DNA of 64,000 nt from Clostridia bacterium. Lineage in GTDB: Bacteria; Bacillota; Clostridia; TANB77; CAG-508. The stretch is from the NCBI GenBank assembly GCA_017625465.1, contig JAGAKS010000016.1:211034-275033 (forward strand). Reading direction: 5' to 3'. Numbering within the stretch: position 1 is the stretch's first letter; each line of letters begins with the position of its first letter. The notes beneath the pieces are model-generated. The model searched no databases and was not told the DNA's origin. It worked only from the letters and a program-made list of their open reading frames with translations. Shown one piece after another: positions 49,428-60,112 of the stretch. The position numbers were made by a program, and so were the translations under genes.

Positions 49428-50375
49428 TTAATCTTCTTCAGATGTAAAGTTTAAACCTAAAGCAATAAGTTTGTTTGTAACTTCATCTAATGATTTTTTA
49501 CCTAAGTTTCTAACTTTCATCATATCTTCTTGAGATTTATTTGCTAAATCTTCAACTGTAGCTATACCAGCTCTTTTTAAACAATTGTATGATCTTACAG
49601 AAAGTTCAAGTTCTTCTATTGGCATTTCTAAAACTTTTTCTTTCTTAGATTCTTCTTTTTCAACCATAACTTGTGTATTTCTAGCTGTTTCAGATAAATC
49701 TATAAATAGTTCTAAATGACCTACCATAACTTTTGCAGCTAAGCTTAAAGCTTCAAAAGGTTTTAAACTTCCGTCTGTCCATACTTCGATTGTTAATTTA
49801 TCATAGTCAACCATTTGACCAACCCTTGTATTTTCAACTGTATAATTAACTTTTTTTACAGGTGTAAAGATTGAATCTATTGGTAATACGTCTATTGGAC
49901 TATTTTCTTTTTTATTTTTTTCTGCAACATTGTATCCTCTTGCTCTATTTACTGTCATTTCCATATGTAAATCACAGTTTGCAGATGTTGTTGCAATATG
50001 TAGTTCTGGATTTAATATTTCAACTGTACCATCAGTAGTAATATCTCCAGCTGTAACTTCTCCAGCACCTTTAAAATCTATTCTAATTATTTTTTCTTCA
50101 TTATCAAATACTTTAAGTCTTACATTTTTTAAATTAACAATTAACTCAGGAACATCTTCTACAACACCTTGTACTGTAGAAAATTCATGTACTACGCCAT
50201 TTATTTTAACACTTGTTATTGCAGCTCCTGGTAGTGATGATAATAGAATTCTTCTTAAAGAGTTTCCTATTGTCATACCATAACCACGCTCTAATGGTTC
50301 ACATATGAATTTTGCATAATTCCTCTTATCGTCTGTTTCCACACATTCAATATTTGGTTTTTCAAATTCAATCAT
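49428..50375 (-). CDS. rpoA: RNA polymerase alpha subunit
   Basis: 315 residues. N-terminal dimerisation domain with [22 protein letters not shown] and a C-terminal DNA-binding domain with [22 protein letters not shown] and [15 protein letters not shown]. Located between rpsD and rplQ as in other Firmicutes. Confidence 0.98.
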   Translation of the reverse strand: MIEFEKPNIECVETDDKRNYAKFICEPLERGYGMTIGNSLRRILLSSLPGAAITSVKINGVVHEFSTVQGVVEDVPELIVNLKNVRLKVFDNEEKIIRIDFKGAGEVTAGDITTDGTVEILNPELHIATTSANCDLHMEMTVNRARGYNVAEKNKKENSPIDVLPIDSIFTPVKKVNYTVENTRVGQMVDYDKLTIEVWTDGSLKPFEALSLAAKVMVGHLELFIDLSETARNTQVMVEKEESKKEKVLEMPIEELELSVRSYNCLKRAGIATVEDLANKSQEDMMKVRNLGKKSLDEVTNKLIALGLNFTSEED

Positions 50376-50452
50376 TTTTACCTCCTAAATAGGTCTATTA
50401 TAACCTCAATAAATTTTACCTCTTACGCATGTACTCCTAAGTATTTATACTA

Positions 50453-51079
50453 TTATTTAGAGTATAACTCAACGATTAAGTGTTCTTCAACTGGTAAATC
50501 AATTTCTTCTCTATTAACTAATCTAACAACTTTACCACTTAATTTTTCACTATTTAGTTCTAACCATTCTGGAACTGGTCTAGTAGCACCAGCTTCAACG
50601 TTAGCTTTGATAACTGGATTGTCTTTTCTAATTTCTCTAACTGAAATTACATCTCCAGCTTTTACTAAATAAGAAGCTATATCAACTTTTTTACCATTAA
50701 CTTCAAAATTACCATGTGTTACCATTTGTCTAGCTTGTGCTCTTGAAGCACCAAAACCTAATCTGTAAACAACATTATCTAATCTTGATTCTAATATTTG
50801 AAGTAAGTTTGTACCTGTGATACCTTTTTTATTAGAAGCCATTTCAAAGTAACCTCTAAATTGTTTTTCTCCTACTCCATAGAATGATTTTGTTTTTTGT
50901 TTTTCTCTTAATTGAGTACCGTATTCAGAAAGTTTAGTTCTTTTTTGTCCATGTTGACCAGGAGCATAATTTCTTCTAGTAACACTACATTTATCTGAGT
51001 AGCATCTTGAACCTTTTAAGAATAACTTTTGTCCTTCTCTACGGCATATACGACATTGCTCATCTTTATATCTTGCCAT
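50453..51079 (-). CDS. rpsD: 30S ribosomal protein S4
   Basis: 208 residues. A zinc-type N-terminus (CRICRREG ... CYSDKC) precedes the S4 RNA-binding domain ([36 protein letters not shown]). It starts 16S rRNA assembly. In many Firmicutes rpsD is separate from this cluster; here it is inside it, as in most Clostridia. Confidence 0.98.
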   Translation of the reverse strand: MARYKDEQCRICRREGQKLFLKGSRCYSDKCSVTRRNYAPGQHGQKRTKLSEYGTQLREKQKTKSFYGVGEKQFRGYFEMASNKKGITGTNLLQILESRLDNVVYRLGFGASRAQARQMVTHGNFEVNGKKVDIASYLVKAGDVISVREIRKDNPVIKANVEAGATRPVPEWLELNSEKLSGKVVRLVNREEIDLPVEEHLIVELYSK

Positions 51080-51141
51080 GTGATTATTACACCTCTTTCT
51101 TAAAATTTAAATAAATAAAAATATAACTCTCTTTGTTAATC

Positions 51142-51540
51142 CTATACTCTTCTTCTTTTTGGTGGTCTACAACCATTGTGAGGTATTGGAGTAACGTCTT
51201 TAATCATTGTTATTTCTAATCCAGCTGTTTGTAAAGCTCTGATTGCTGCTTCACGTCCAGCACCTGGTCCTTTAACATAAACATCAACTGTTTTTAATCC
51301 ATGTTCCATTGCAGCTTTTGATGCTGTTTCAGCAGCTTGACCAGCTGCGAAAGGTGTACTTTTTCTTGAACCTTTAAATCCAAGTCCACCTGCACTAGCC
51401 CAAGATATAACATTACCTTGAGTATCTGTAATTGAAACTATTGTATTATTAAAGCTAGAATGAATATGAGCTGAACCTTTATCTATGTTTTTTCTCTCTC
51501 TTCTTCTAACAACTGTTTTCTTTACGTTAGCTTTTGCCAT
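51142..51540 (-). CDS. rpsK: 30S ribosomal protein S11
   Basis: 132 residues. [19 protein letters not shown] and the C-terminal [18 protein letters not shown] are diagnostic. Lies in the 30S platform near the mRNA exit. Start has GGAGGAA upstream. Confidence 0.98.
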   Translation of the reverse strand: MAKANVKKTVVRRRERKNIDKGSAHIHSSFNNTIVSITDTQGNVISWASAGGLGFKGSRKSTPFAAGQAAETASKAAMEHGLKTVDVYVKGPGAGREAAIRALQTAGLEITMIKDVTPIPHNGCRPPKRRRV

Positions 51541-51578
51541 TTGGTTTTTCCTCCTTATAATTTTCCATTAGCTATATG

Positions 51579-51950
51579 CTATTTAGCTGCTTTGCTCTTG
51601 CTTACTAATTTTCTTGGGCCTTTTCTTGTACGAGCGTTTGTTTTTGTTCTTTGTCCTCTTACAGGTAATCCTCTTCTATGTCTGATTCCTCTGTAACATC
51701 CTATTTCTGTAAGTCTTTTAATATTTAAAGCTACTTCTCTTCTTAAGTCACCTTCAACTTTGTATCCGTCCATAGCTTTTCTTATACTAGCAACTTCATC
51801 GTCTGTTAAATCTTTTACTCTAGTATCTGGATTAACTCCAGCTTCTTTAAGAATTTTTTGTGAGCTTGATAGTCCAATACCATATACATATGTAAGTCCT
51901 ATTTCTACTCTTTTTTCTCTAGGTAAATCTACTCCTGCTATACGAGCCAT
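51579..51950 (-). CDS. rpsM: 30S ribosomal protein S13
   Basis: 123 residues from ATG 51950 ([26 protein letters not shown]). GGAGGTG lies nine bases upstream; an ATG 18 bases earlier overlaps that site. The C-terminus [18 protein letters not shown] contacts tRNA in the P site. A structured leader of almost 200 bases precedes it. Confidence 0.97.
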   Translation of the reverse strand: MARIAGVDLPREKRVEIGLTYVYGIGLSSSQKILKEAGVNPDTRVKDLTDDEVASIRKAMDGYKVEGDLRREVALNIKRLTEIGCYRGIRHRRGLPVRGQRTKTNARTRKGPRKLVSKSKAAK

Positions 51951-52147
51951 AAATTTTAGCACCTCCAAATTTTATCTTTCTTTTTGCTATAAGCATTTTT
52001 TGGTTTAAAGCATTTAAGTTTGAAATGTACCAAAAAGGTAGTACTTAAAACTTTTCCCAAACATATATATAAACACAAATATGAAATCAGTATGAATACT
52101 GACAGCCGCACATACTTGTGTTAATATCTAAATTGTTTTGTTAAAAA
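51951..52147 (-). promoter_or_regulatory. structured leader between rpmJ and rpsM
   Basis: On the minus strand AACACAA and TTGTGTT close a multi-branch region (about 52060-52115) containing CAGTATTCATACTG. A second hairpin around AAGTACTACC...GGTAC follows. This is the position of the S4-controlled alpha operon leader in Enterobacteria, so autoregulation is possible. Confidence 0.4.
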
Positions 52148-52261
52148 TTAACCTTGTCTTTGTTTGTGTTTTGGGTTTTCGCAAATTACTCTGATAACAC
52201 CTTTTCTTTTAATTACTTTGCATTTTTCACACATTTTTTTAACTGATGGTCTTACTTTCAT
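52148..52261 (-). CDS. rpmJ: 50S ribosomal protein L36
   Basis: 37 residues, [37 protein letters not shown]. It is the zinc-binding type with C..C, C and H ligands. Correctly placed between infA and rpsM. Confidence 0.97.
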   Translation of the reverse strand: MKVRPSVKKMCEKCKVIKRKGVIRVICENPKHKQRQG

Positions 52262-52322
52262 TTCTCTTCCTCCTCTTTCTAACTTCTCTTATTATCTTTT
52301 TTGGGTTAATACTTATTTAATA

Positions 52323-52541
52323 CTATTTAGCTCTCCATGTAATACGACCTTTTGTTAAATCGTATGGTGATAATTCTAGTTTTACTTTATCGCCTGGAAG
52401 AATTTTTATATAGTTCATTCTAAGTTTTCCTGAAATGTGAGCTAATACTTGATGTCCATTTTCAAGTTCAACCTTAAAATTAGTATTTGGTAATGTTTCA
52501 ATAACAGTTCCTTCTACTTCAATAACATCTTCTTTAGACAA
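52323..52541 (-). CDS. infA: translation initiation factor IF-1
   Basis: 72 residues, a single S1/OB-fold ([46 protein letters not shown]). Binds the A site of the 30S subunit during initiation. Normal length and context between map and rpmJ. Confidence 0.98.
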   Translation of the reverse strand: MSKEDVIEVEGTVIETLPNTNFKVELENGHQVLAHISGKLRMNYIKILPGDKVKLELSPYDLTKGRITWRAK

Positions 52542-52645
52542 GTTAGTTCCCTCCTACTTTTTGCCAAATTTCAGGCTGTAATACCTGAAAAATCAGCAAT
52601 TCAAAACATTTTCACTATAATAAGCTAGTATAGTATATACTATTT

Positions 52646-53416
52646 TTAGGCAATTGTCAAGATTTTTGGCTCATTTTCTGTAATTAAAATTGTATTTTCA
52701 TAATGAGCTGACAAACTTCCATCTTGAGTAGCAATTGACCATCCATCTTCAAGTTCCCAAATATCTGGTTTTCCTACCATTACCATAGGTTCTATGCATA
52801 TTGTCATGCCTGGTTCTAATCTAGGACCTTTACCTGGTTTTCCTATATTTGGCACTCCTGGATCTTCATGCATTTCTTTTCCAATTCCATGACCTTGAAA
52901 TTCTCTAACTAAACTAAATCCAAAACTTTTAACATAAGTTTCAATGGCATGTGATATATCACCAATTCTATTTCCTGGTTTTGCCATTTTTAAACCTTCA
53001 TAAAAAGCTTGCTCAGTAACTGCAACTAATTCTTGAGCTTCTTTAGAACAATTTCCTACTAAATAAGTTCTAGCTGCATCTCCCATATAACCATTTTTTT
53101 GAACTACTGTGTCTATACTTACTACGTCACCATCTTTTATTATAATATTTTTAGATGGCACTCCATGAATTACAACATCATTTATAGAAATACATAGTGA
53201 TCCAGAAAAATTTGGTACTCCTCTAATTCCACTTGGATAACCTTTTTCTGCTGGAATTCCCCCATGTTCTCTAATAAAATTTTCTGCTAATTTATCTAAT
53301 TCATAAGTAGACATACCAGGTTTTATAATTTTTTCGATATAATCATAAGTTAAAGCAGTAAGCTTTCCAGCTTCTTGCATTAACTCAATCTCTTTTTTAG
53401 ATTTTATAGTTATCAT
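52646..53416 (-). CDS. map: methionine aminopeptidase type I
   Basis: 256 residues from ATG 53416, which has GGAG upstream; a longer frame to 53452 contains that site. Metal ligands are in VSIDTVVQKNGYMGDAARTY, HGIGKEMHEDP and SAHYENTILITE. Removes initiator Met. Confidence 0.96.
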   Translation of the reverse strand: MITIKSKKEIELMQEAGKLTALTYDYIEKIIKPGMSTYELDKLAENFIREHGGIPAEKGYPSGIRGVPNFSGSLCISINDVVIHGVPSKNIIIKDGDVVSIDTVVQKNGYMGDAARTYLVGNCSKEAQELVAVTEQAFYEGLKMAKPGNRIGDISHAIETYVKSFGFSLVREFQGHGIGKEMHEDPGVPNIGKPGKGPRLEPGMTICIEPMVMVGKPDIWELEDGWSIATQDGSLSAHYENTILITENEPKILTIA

Positions 53417-53452
53417 TTCAAAATCTCCTCTTTTTATATCCACATCCTGCAA

Positions 53453-54112
53453 TTATTTATTTCTTAAATATTCAAGTACATCGGCTGCAACTTCTTCTTT
53501 CATTCGGTTTATTGCAACGCTTAGAGTTGTTGAATATAAAGCTCCTGTATTTTTATAATATTCTGTAAGTGGAGCAGTTTCTTTATAATACACTTCTAAT
53601 CTGTTTTGAGCTTTTTCTAATGTATCATCATCTCTTTGATATAGTTCTCCACCACATTTATCGCAAACACCTTCTACTTTTGATGGATTTAAAACTAAAT
53701 TATATACTGCTTTACATTTTCTACAAATTCTTCTATTTGTAACTCTTTCTAGAATTTCTTCTGTTGGAGTTTCTAAATTAACAACAGCATCTATTTTTTG
53801 ATTTCTTGCTTCTAACATTTTATCTAAAGCTTCTGCTTGTGGAATTGTTCTAACAAATCCGTCTAAAATAAGTCCGTTTTTAGCATCTTCTTCATTTAGT
53901 CTTGCTTCTAACATTTCTAATACAATGCTATCAGGAACTAATTTTCCTGTAGTAACATATTCGTTTAATTTTTTACCTATTTCAGTTCCTTCACTAATAT
54001 GTTTTCTAAAAATATCTCCACTAGAAACTGCTGGAATATTTAATTCTTTTGAAAGAATTTCTGAAACGCTTCCTTTACCTGAAGCTGGTGCACCTAACAT
54101 AATAATAATCAT
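53453..54112 (-). CDS. adk: adenylate kinase
   Basis: 219 residues from ATG 54112, preceded by GGAGGAAGTAAAA. P-loop MLGAPASGKGSVSEIL, NMP-binding SSGDIFR, and a LID with a zinc-type four-Cys set (CRKC ... CDKC), the form common in Gram-positives. Interconverts ATP, AMP and ADP. Confidence 0.97.
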   Translation of the reverse strand: MIIIMLGAPASGKGSVSEILSKELNIPAVSSGDIFRKHISEGTEIGKKLNEYVTTGKLVPDSIVLEMLEARLNEEDAKNGLILDGFVRTIPQAEALDKMLEARNQKIDAVVNLETPTEEILERVTNRRICRKCKAVYNLVLNPSKVEGVCDKCGGELYQRDDDTLEKAQNRLEVYYKETAPLTEYYKNTGALYSTTLSVAINRMKEEVAADVLEYLRNK

Positions 54113-54195
54113 TTTTACTTCCTCCATTTATTTATTTTAATGTGCTTTTTTAAATCTTATTCATATACAATAATAAAAGCTTTAAAAAAACACAT

Positions 54196-54250
54196 TAAAA
54201 CGAACAGTAGCAAAGTGCAAAAATGGCACTTTAACTATTATTCGTTTTAA
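54196..54250. other. nested hairpin between secY and adk
   Basis: Outer arms TTAAAACGAA/TTCGTTTTAA enclose an inner stem AAAGTGC/GCACTTT. On the minus strand it is followed by TGTGTTTTTTT, so it could partly end transcription after secY or mark a processing site. Confidence 0.6.
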
Positions 54251-54255
54251 ATAAA

Positions 54256-55584
54256 TTATTTTTCTAAAAATCCTTTATAATGTCTCATCATTAATTGAGA
54301 TTCTAATTGTTGTACTGTTTCTAACGCAACACCGACAACGATTAATATTGATGTTCCACCAAAAGACAAGTTCAAGTCAGTAAATCTTAATAACATAGGT
54401 AAAATTGCTATGATACTTAAGAATATAGCACCAAAAACAGTTAATTTATTTAAAATACTTTTTAAATAATCTGTTGTAGGTTTTCCTGCTCTAACACCTG
54501 GAATAAATCCACCTTGTTTTTTAATGTTGTTAGATACTTCTGCTGGATTAAATGTAGCATATGTATAGAAAAATGTAAATCCTACGATTAGTAAGAAATA
54601 AACTATAGCATTTGCTAAACTATATCCCCAACCTACAGCTGATGAAGATGTAGCAATTGAGAATTTATATAATCCTGCTAGAAATCCTGTACCACTATTT
54701 ACAGCATCTGCAGCAAATATTTGTAAAATCATTGCTGGGAATGTCATAAAACTGCTTGCAAAAATTACTGGTATAACTCCTGCCATAGCAAGTTTTAGTG
54801 GAATATGAGTATTTTGTCCACCATACATTTTTCTTCCAACAACTTTTTTTGCATATTGTACTGGAACTCTTCTTTCAGCTTGTTGTACAAATACAACACC
54901 AGCAATTAAAAGTATTGCTCCAACAATAACTGCAAGTGAAGTTACAATTCCAACAGTACTTATTGTACCATTTTTTACAATCAAATTCCATAATGTAGTT
55001 ATTCCAGAAGGTAAACCTGAAATAATACCTATGAAAATAATCATTGATATACCATTTCCAATTCCTTTATTTGTGATTTGTTCACCAAGCCACATAAGAA
55101 TTGCTGTACCTGTAATTAAAGACATTACAACTACTAAACCAGTTAAAAATCCTGGATTAATGAAAATTCCTGATGAGCTATAAGATAAGTATATACCTAA
55201 CGCTTCAACAGCTGATAATACTAAACTAAGTATTTTTGTATATTTGTTAACTTTTTCTTTTCCAGCTTCTCCACCTTCTTTAATAGCTTTTTCTAATGAA
55301 GGTATAATCATAGCTAACAATTGAATAACAATTGATGCTGTGATATATGGAGTAATTGTCATTGCAAAAATTGACAATCTTGAAAAAGCACCACCAGATA
55401 TTGTATTTATAAGTCCAGCAACACTTCCAGTAGCTGAGCTCATTTGCTCAGCTAAAGTGAATGTATCAACACCTGGAACTGTTAAATAACATCCGAATCT
55501 AAATATTACTATTAGAAGTAATGTATATAATATTTTTTTTCTAACCTCTGGTGTTTTTAGAGCATTTTTAATAGTTTTAAACAA
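54256..55584 (-). CDS. secY: protein translocase subunit SecY
   Basis: 442 residues and ten membrane helices. TVPGVDTF, INTISGGAFSRLSIFAMTITPYI (plug/TM2) and FIPGVRAGKPTTDYL are family signatures. The start is TTG, overlapping the rplO stop and preceded by GAGGTGG. Central pore of the Sec system. Confidence 0.98.
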   Translation of the reverse strand: MFKTIKNALKTPEVRKKILYTLLLIVIFRFGCYLTVPGVDTFTLAEQMSSATGSVAGLINTISGGAFSRLSIFAMTITPYITASIVIQLLAMIIPSLEKAIKEGGEAGKEKVNKYTKILSLVLSAVEALGIYLSYSSSGIFINPGFLTGLVVVMSLITGTAILMWLGEQITNKGIGNGISMIIFIGIISGLPSGITTLWNLIVKNGTISTVGIVTSLAVIVGAILLIAGVVFVQQAERRVPVQYAKKVVGRKMYGGQNTHIPLKLAMAGVIPVIFASSFMTFPAMILQIFAADAVNSGTGFLAGLYKFSIATSSSAVGWGYSLANAIVYFLLIVGFTFFYTYATFNPAEVSNNIKKQGGFIPGVRAGKPTTDYLKSILNKLTVFGAIFLSIIAILPMLLRFTDLNLSFGGTSILIVVGVALETVQQLESQLMMRHYKGFLEK

Positions 55585-56019
55585 TTAAACCACCTCAATC
55601 TTTCCACCTGCAGCTTCGATTTTTTCTGCAGCAGCTTTAGTAAATCTTGTTGCTTTAACTGTTAATTTTTTCTCTAAGCTTCCTGTTCCTAAAACAACTA
55701 TTCCATCATTTATTTTTCCAATAATTCCTTCAGCTAATAAGCTTTCAGCTGTAACTTCAGTAGCTTCTGATTTATTAAGCATTGTTAAAGTTACTTCTGT
55801 GTATGTATTAGCATGAATGTTATTAAATCCTCTTTTTGGTAATCTTCTATATAATGGTGTTTGACCTCCTTCGAAGCCTCTTCTTACACCACCACCTGAT
55901 CTTGCTTTTTGTCCTTTATGTCCTCTTCCAGAAGTTTTTCCTAAACCAGATCCTATTCCACGACCAACTCTCTTTTTAGTCACTTTTTTTGTAGCTGGAT
56001 GTAAATTTCCTAATTCCAT
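55585..56019 (-). CDS. rplO: 50S ribosomal protein L15
   Basis: 144 residues. [43 protein letters not shown] is the typical Gly/Arg-rich N-terminus. It follows rpsE directly: the 63-base gap leaves no room for rpmD (L30). Confidence 0.98.
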   Translation of the reverse strand: MELGNLHPATKKVTKKRVGRGIGSGLGKTSGRGHKGQKARSGGGVRRGFEGGQTPLYRRLPKRGFNNIHANTYTEVTLTMLNKSEATEVTAESLLAEGIIGKINDGIVVLGTGSLEKKLTVKATRFTKAAAEKIEAAGGKIEVV

Positions 56020-56082
56020 TTTTGCACCTCCTCTAGATTGAATTTATTATATATTAACTTAAACTTTATATCAATATATTTT

Positions 56083-56571
56083 TTATAAAATTTCGCTAAC
56101 TTTTTTACCTCTTTTTTTAGCAACTTCTTCAGCAGTTTTCATGCTTTTTAAAGCCTCTATTGTAGCATAAACTACGTTTCTTGGGTTGTTAGTTCCAATA
56201 ACTTTTGTTTTAATATCTTTGTAACCAGCAAGTTCTAATACTGGTCTTACGCTACCACCAGCGATAACTCCAGAACCTTCTGGACCTGGTTTTAATATAA
56301 CGCTAGCACTACCAAATCTACCAACAAATTCATGTGGTATAGTTGTTCCAACGATTGGTACGTTAACTAAGTTTTTCTTAGCTTCTTCGATAGCTTTTTT
56401 GATTGCATCTGGAACTTCAGCAGCTTTACCATTTCCAACACCTACATGTCCTTGTTCATCACCAACAACAACAACAGCGCTGAATCTAAATGTTCTACCA
56501 CCTTTAACAACTTTTGCAACTCTATTTATAGCAACAACTTTTTCTTTTAATTCAACTGTTCTTTCCTCCAT
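56083..56571 (-). CDS. rpsE: 30S ribosomal protein S5
   Basis: 162 residues. [31 protein letters not shown] and [36 protein letters not shown]. Acts in decoding fidelity and mRNA helicase activity. Confidence 0.98.
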   Translation of the reverse strand: MEERTVELKEKVVAINRVAKVVKGGRTFRFSAVVVVGDEQGHVGVGNGKAAEVPDAIKKAIEEAKKNLVNVPIVGTTIPHEFVGRFGSASVILKPGPEGSGVIAGGSVRPVLELAGYKDIKTKVIGTNNPRNVVYATIEALKSMKTAEEVAKKRGKKVSEIL

Positions 56572-56599
56572 GAGTTAACTTTTTCCTCCTTCTTTAAAA

Positions 56600-56959
56600 T
56601 TAGAATTTTAAACCTGCTTCACGAGCTGCTTCAGCTAATTCTTTAACAACTCCGTGATAAATAAATCCACCTCTGTCGAAAACTACTGCTTCGATATTTT
56701 CTTCTAAAGCTTTTTTAGCAACTGCTGTTCCAACTTCTTTTGCAGCTTCTTTATTAGCTTTTTTAGTTTTTATTTCTTTATCTAATGTTGAAACATATAC
56801 AAGTGTTTTTCCGTTTTCATCATCGATGATTTGAGCTATAATATTTTTGTTTGTTCTGCAAACTGCAAGTCTTGGGCAATCTGCTGTACCACTTACTTTA
56901 TTACGAACTCTTTTATGACGTCTTACTCTTTCTGCTTTTCTATCTATTTTAGAAATCAT
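56600..56959 (-). CDS. rplR: 50S ribosomal protein L18
   Basis: 119 residues ending [27 protein letters not shown], the family signature. Binds 5S rRNA. A 107-base spacer to rplF holds a hairpin. Confidence 0.98.
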   Translation of the reverse strand: MISKIDRKAERVRRHKRVRNKVSGTADCPRLAVCRTNKNIIAQIIDDENGKTLVYVSTLDKEIKTKKANKEAAKEVGTAVAKKALEENIEAVVFDRGGFIYHGVVKELAEAAREAGLKF

Positions 56960-57005
56960 TTTTATTCTCCTTTCTAGGTTGGCTCTAGGGGCATATCTAA
57001 TTCCT

Positions 57006-57046
57006 CTAGGTATATTTACTTTAAGGGATTAAATATACCCCTAAAG
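57006..57046. other. hairpin in the rplF-rplR spacer
   Basis: GGTATATTTA (57010-57019) pairs with TAAATATACC (57036-57045 region). No strong T-run follows. It may be a processing or translation-control element. Confidence 0.45.
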
Positions 57047-57066
57047 TTTACTAGTTTAACCTGTTT

Positions 57067-57606
57067 CTATTTTTTACCTGCTTTTCCTTCTTTACGTCTA
57101 ATTACTTCTTCAGCGTATTTAATACCTTTTCCTCTATAAACTTCTGGTGGTCTCTTTGTTCTGATAACAGCTGCAGTTTGACCAACAAGTTCTTTATCCA
57201 TTCCTTTAACGATTATTTCGTTAGGATTTGGAACATCAAAAGTAATTCCTTCTGGTGCTTCCATTTCAACTGGATGAGAGTATCCTAATGTTAAAACTAA
57301 TTTTGTTCCTTGCTTTTGTGCTCTATATCCAACACCATTTACTTCTAATTTTCTTTCGAAACCTTTTGTAGTTCCTTCAATCATATTGTTTATTAAAGTT
57401 CTTGTTAAACCATGTAAACTTCTATTTGCTGGTTCATCATCTGGTCTTTCAACTTTAAGAACATTTCCATCAACAACAATTTTCATATTTTTATGAAATT
57501 CTTTTGTTAATGTTCCTTTAGGTCCTTTTACAGTAAGGTTTTGTCCATCTAATTTGATTTCAACACCTTCTGGTACTGTAATAGGTTTATTTCCTATTCT
57601 AGACAT
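57067..57606 (-). CDS. rplF: 50S ribosomal protein L6
   Basis: 179 residues. [17 protein letters not shown] and the C-terminal [28 protein letters not shown] are typical. Located near the factor-binding site of the 50S subunit. Confidence 0.98.
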   Translation of the reverse strand: MSRIGNKPITVPEGVEIKLDGQNLTVKGPKGTLTKEFHKNMKIVVDGNVLKVERPDDEPANRSLHGLTRTLINNMIEGTTKGFERKLEVNGVGYRAQKQGTKLVLTLGYSHPVEMEAPEGITFDVPNPNEIIVKGMDKELVGQTAAVIRTKRPPEVYRGKGIKYAEEVIRRKEGKAGKK

Positions 57607-57696
57607 TTTATGTCTCCTCCTTCTTAATTATATATTTGGTTAATTGTGATTTAGATATTCCAAATCTTTTCGCCATATCTTAATTTTCATTTCAAA

Positions 57697-58095
57697 TTAC
57701 CAGATATAAGCTAAAACTTCTCCACCAATTCCTTCTTCTCTAGCTTTTTTATCTGTCATAATTCCTTTTGAAGTTGAAATTAAAGCGATACCTAAACCAT
57801 TTAAAACTTTTGGTAATTCATCTTTAGATGCATAAATTCTTAAACCAGGTTTGCTGATTCTTCTTAATCCATCTATTACTCTATTACCTTTCTCATCATA
57901 TTTTAAAGTAATTCTAATAATACCTTGTGTATTATCTTCGATTTCTTCAAAAGCTTTTATATATCCTTCTTCAAGTAAAGTTTCTGCAATAGCTTTTTTC
58001 ATTTTAGATGCTGGAACATCTACTGTTTTAAATTTTGCACTATTTGCATTTCTTATTCTTGTCAACATATCTGCTATTGGGTCAGTTATATTCAC
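57697..58095 (-). CDS. rpsH: 30S ribosomal protein S8
   Basis: 132 residues, GTG start with AAGGAGGG upstream. [39 protein letters not shown] and [27 protein letters not shown] are family signatures. Binds the central domain of 16S rRNA. Confidence 0.98.
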   Translation of the reverse strand: MNITDPIADMLTRIRNANSAKFKTVDVPASKMKKAIAETLLEEGYIKAFEEIEDNTQGIIRITLKYDEKGNRVIDGLRRISKPGLRIYASKDELPKVLNGLGIALISTSKGIMTDKKAREEGIGGEVLAYIW

Positions 58096-58128
58096 GTTTT
58101 TTACCCTCCTTTTTAATTATTTTTTAAA

Positions 58129-58314
58129 TTACCAGCTTGCTTTTTTTACTCCTGGAATCTCTCCTTTATGAGCTAATTCTCTGAAGCAAACACGGCAAAT
58201 ACCATATTTTCTAATATATGAATGTGGTCTTCCACAAATTCTACATCTATTATATTCTCTTGTTTTGTATTTTTGTGGTCTAGCACATTTTACTTTTAAT
58301 GATTTTTTAGCCAT
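58129..58314 (-). CDS. rpsZ: 30S ribosomal protein S14 type Z
   Basis: 61 residues with zinc motif [21 protein letters not shown], the short zinc-containing form. Placed between rplE and rpsH as usual in Gram-positives. Confidence 0.97.
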   Translation of the reverse strand: MAKKSLKVKCARPQKYKTREYNRCRICGRPHSYIRKYGICRVCFRELAHKGEIPGVKKASW

Positions 58315-58328
58315 TATAGACTCCTTTC

Positions 58329-58868
58329 TTAGTTTTTGAATGGCATACCTAAAAGTGTAAGTAATTCTTTAGCTTCTTCATCACTTTTAGCAGTTGTTAC
58401 AAATATAATATCCATTCCTCTTAACTTATCAACTTTATCATATTCGATTTCTGGGAATATTAATTGTTCTTTAACACCCATTGAGTAGTTTCCTCTACCA
58501 TCAAATGAATTTCCAGAAACACCTCTAAAATCTCTTACTCTTGGAAGAGCTACGTTAAATAGTTTGTAAGCAAAATCATACATTTTTCCTGATCTTAATG
58601 TTACTTTGCATCCTATTTTAGCACCTTCTCTTAATTTAAAAGCTGCAATTGATTTTTTAGCTTTTGTTACGATAGGTTTTTGTCCTGTAATTATACTTAA
58701 ATCGTTCATAGCATTGTCTAAAGCTTTAGGATTATCTTTTGTTTCACCTAAGCCTATGTTTATAACTATTTTCTCAAGTTTTGGAACTTGCATTACTGAT
58801 TTATAGTTAAACTTTTTCATCATTGCTGGAACTACTTCATTTTTGTATTGTTCTCTAAGCATTTCCAT
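58329..58868 (-). CDS. rplE: 50S ribosomal protein L5
   Basis: 179 residues. [41 protein letters not shown] and [30 protein letters not shown] are diagnostic. Binds 5S rRNA and tRNA in the P site. Confidence 0.98.
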   Translation of the reverse strand: MEMLREQYKNEVVPAMMKKFNYKSVMQVPKLEKIVINIGLGETKDNPKALDNAMNDLSIITGQKPIVTKAKKSIAAFKLREGAKIGCKVTLRSGKMYDFAYKLFNVALPRVRDFRGVSGNSFDGRGNYSMGVKEQLIFPEIEYDKVDKLRGMDIIFVTTAKSDEEAKELLTLLGMPFKN

Positions 58869-58889
58869 TACTTTCGAGTCCTCCTTCTA

Positions 58890-59198
58890 TTATTTTATTT
58901 TGGCACCGCATTTTTTACAAACACGAACTTTTTCGCCTTTTTCTAGTACATATCCTACTCTTGTTGTTTTACCACATTTTGGACATACAACATTAACTTT
59001 TGAAACTGGAATTGCACATTCTGTAGGAATAATTCCACCTTCTTCACCTTGTTTTCTAGGTTTGATATGTTTTTTTCTAATATTAACACCTTTAACAACT
59101 ATTTTATTTGCTTTTGGCATTACTTCTATAACTTCTCCAGTTTTACCTTTATCATTTCCAGATAAAACTTGAACTTTATCACCTTTTTTGATTTTCAC
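58890..59198 (-). CDS. rplX: 50S ribosomal protein L24 with C-terminal zinc ribbon
   Basis: 102 residues from GTG 59198 (MKIKKGDKVQVLSGNDKGKTGEV), with GAGGTG upstream; a GTG nine bases earlier overlaps this site. The KOW domain is normal. The C-terminal third adds a four-Cys knuckle (CPKCGKTTRVGY ... CKKCG) that the shorter family members lack. Confidence 0.96.
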   Translation of the reverse strand: MKIKKGDKVQVLSGNDKGKTGEVIEVMPKANKIVVKGVNIRKKHIKPRKQGEEGGIIPTECAIPVSKVNVVCPKCGKTTRVGYVLEKGEKVRVCKKCGAKIK

Positions 59199-59235
59199 TC
59201 TATTCACCTCTTTGCTTTGAATTTATATCTCTTAA

Positions 59236-59604
59236 TTATAATACTTCTGGAGCTAAAGATAATATTTTTAAATAATTTTTATCTCTTAATTCTCTAGCTA
59301 CTGGTCCAAATATACGAGTTCCTTTTGGTGTTCCGTCTTCACGGATTATAACTGCTGCATTTTCATCAAATTTTACATAAGAACCATCAGCACGTCTAGC
59401 GCCTTTTTTACTTCTTACAACTACAGCTTTTACAACTTCACCTTTTTTTACAACACCACCTGGTGTAGCAGATTTAACAGAAGCAACTATAACATCTCCT
59501 ATTTCAGCATATTTTCTATGTGAACCGCCTAAACATCTAATGCACATTAATTCTCTTGCACCAGTGTTATCAGCAACTTTTAATCTACTTTGTTGTTGTA
59601 CCAT
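59236..59604 (-). CDS. rplN: 50S ribosomal protein L14
   Basis: 122 residues. [27 protein letters not shown] and [28 protein letters not shown] are typical. Takes part in inter-subunit bridges. Confidence 0.98.
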   Translation of the reverse strand: MVQQQSRLKVADNTGARELMCIRCLGGSHRKYAEIGDVIVASVKSATPGGVVKKGEVVKAVVVRSKKGARRADGSYVKFDENAAVIIREDGTPKGTRIFGPVARELRDKNYLKILSLAPEVL

Positions 59605-59628
59605 GACACTTAAGTCCTCCTTTTACTA

Positions 59629-59892
59629 TTATTTAATTACGGCTTTCTCAACGATTTCAACAACTCTAAATCTTTTATCTTTAGATAAAGGTCTTGTTTC
59701 CATAACTAAAACTTTATCTCCAACTTTACAATTGTTTTCTTCGTCATGAGCTTTTAATTTGTATGTTCTTTTTACTGTTTTTTTGTAAATTGGGTGTGCA
59801 ACACTTGTTTCAACAGCAACAACTACTGTTTTATCCATTTTATCAGAAACAACTGTACCAACCATTGATTTACGAAGATTTCTTTCTTCCAT
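59629..59892 (-). CDS. rpsQ: 30S ribosomal protein S17
   Basis: 87 residues. [22 protein letters not shown] and [38 protein letters not shown] match the OB-fold family. Confidence 0.98.
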   Translation of the reverse strand: MEERNLRKSMVGTVVSDKMDKTVVVAVETSVAHPIYKKTVKRTYKLKAHDEENNCKVGDKVLVMETRPLSKDKRFRVVEIVEKAVIK

Positions 59893-59914
59893 TAGGGATT
59901 ACTCCTTTCTTAAA

Positions 59915-60112
59915 TTAATTTGCTTTTAATTCTCTTTGTCTAAGTTCAGTTTTAATTCTAGCTATATTTTTTCTAACTTCTTTTATTTTCATAGGATTAA
60001 CTAATCCGTTAGTAGCTAGGCTAAATCTCAACTTGAATAGTTCAGTTTTTAATTCACTTAGCTCTTTTTCTAGCTCTGGTGAAGACATTTCTTTTATTTT
60101 ATTATTCTTCAA
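59915..60112 (-). CDS. rpmC: 50S ribosomal protein L29
   Basis: 65 residues if TTG 60112 is used ([30 protein letters not shown]); a GTG at 60124 would add four residues. It overlaps the end of rplP, whose last codons supply the GGTGGTGAT ribosome binding site. Sits at the polypeptide exit tunnel. Confidence 0.93.
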   Translation of the reverse strand: MKNNKIKEMSSPELEKELSELKTELFKLRFSLATNGLVNPMKIKEVRKNIARIKTELRQRELKAN

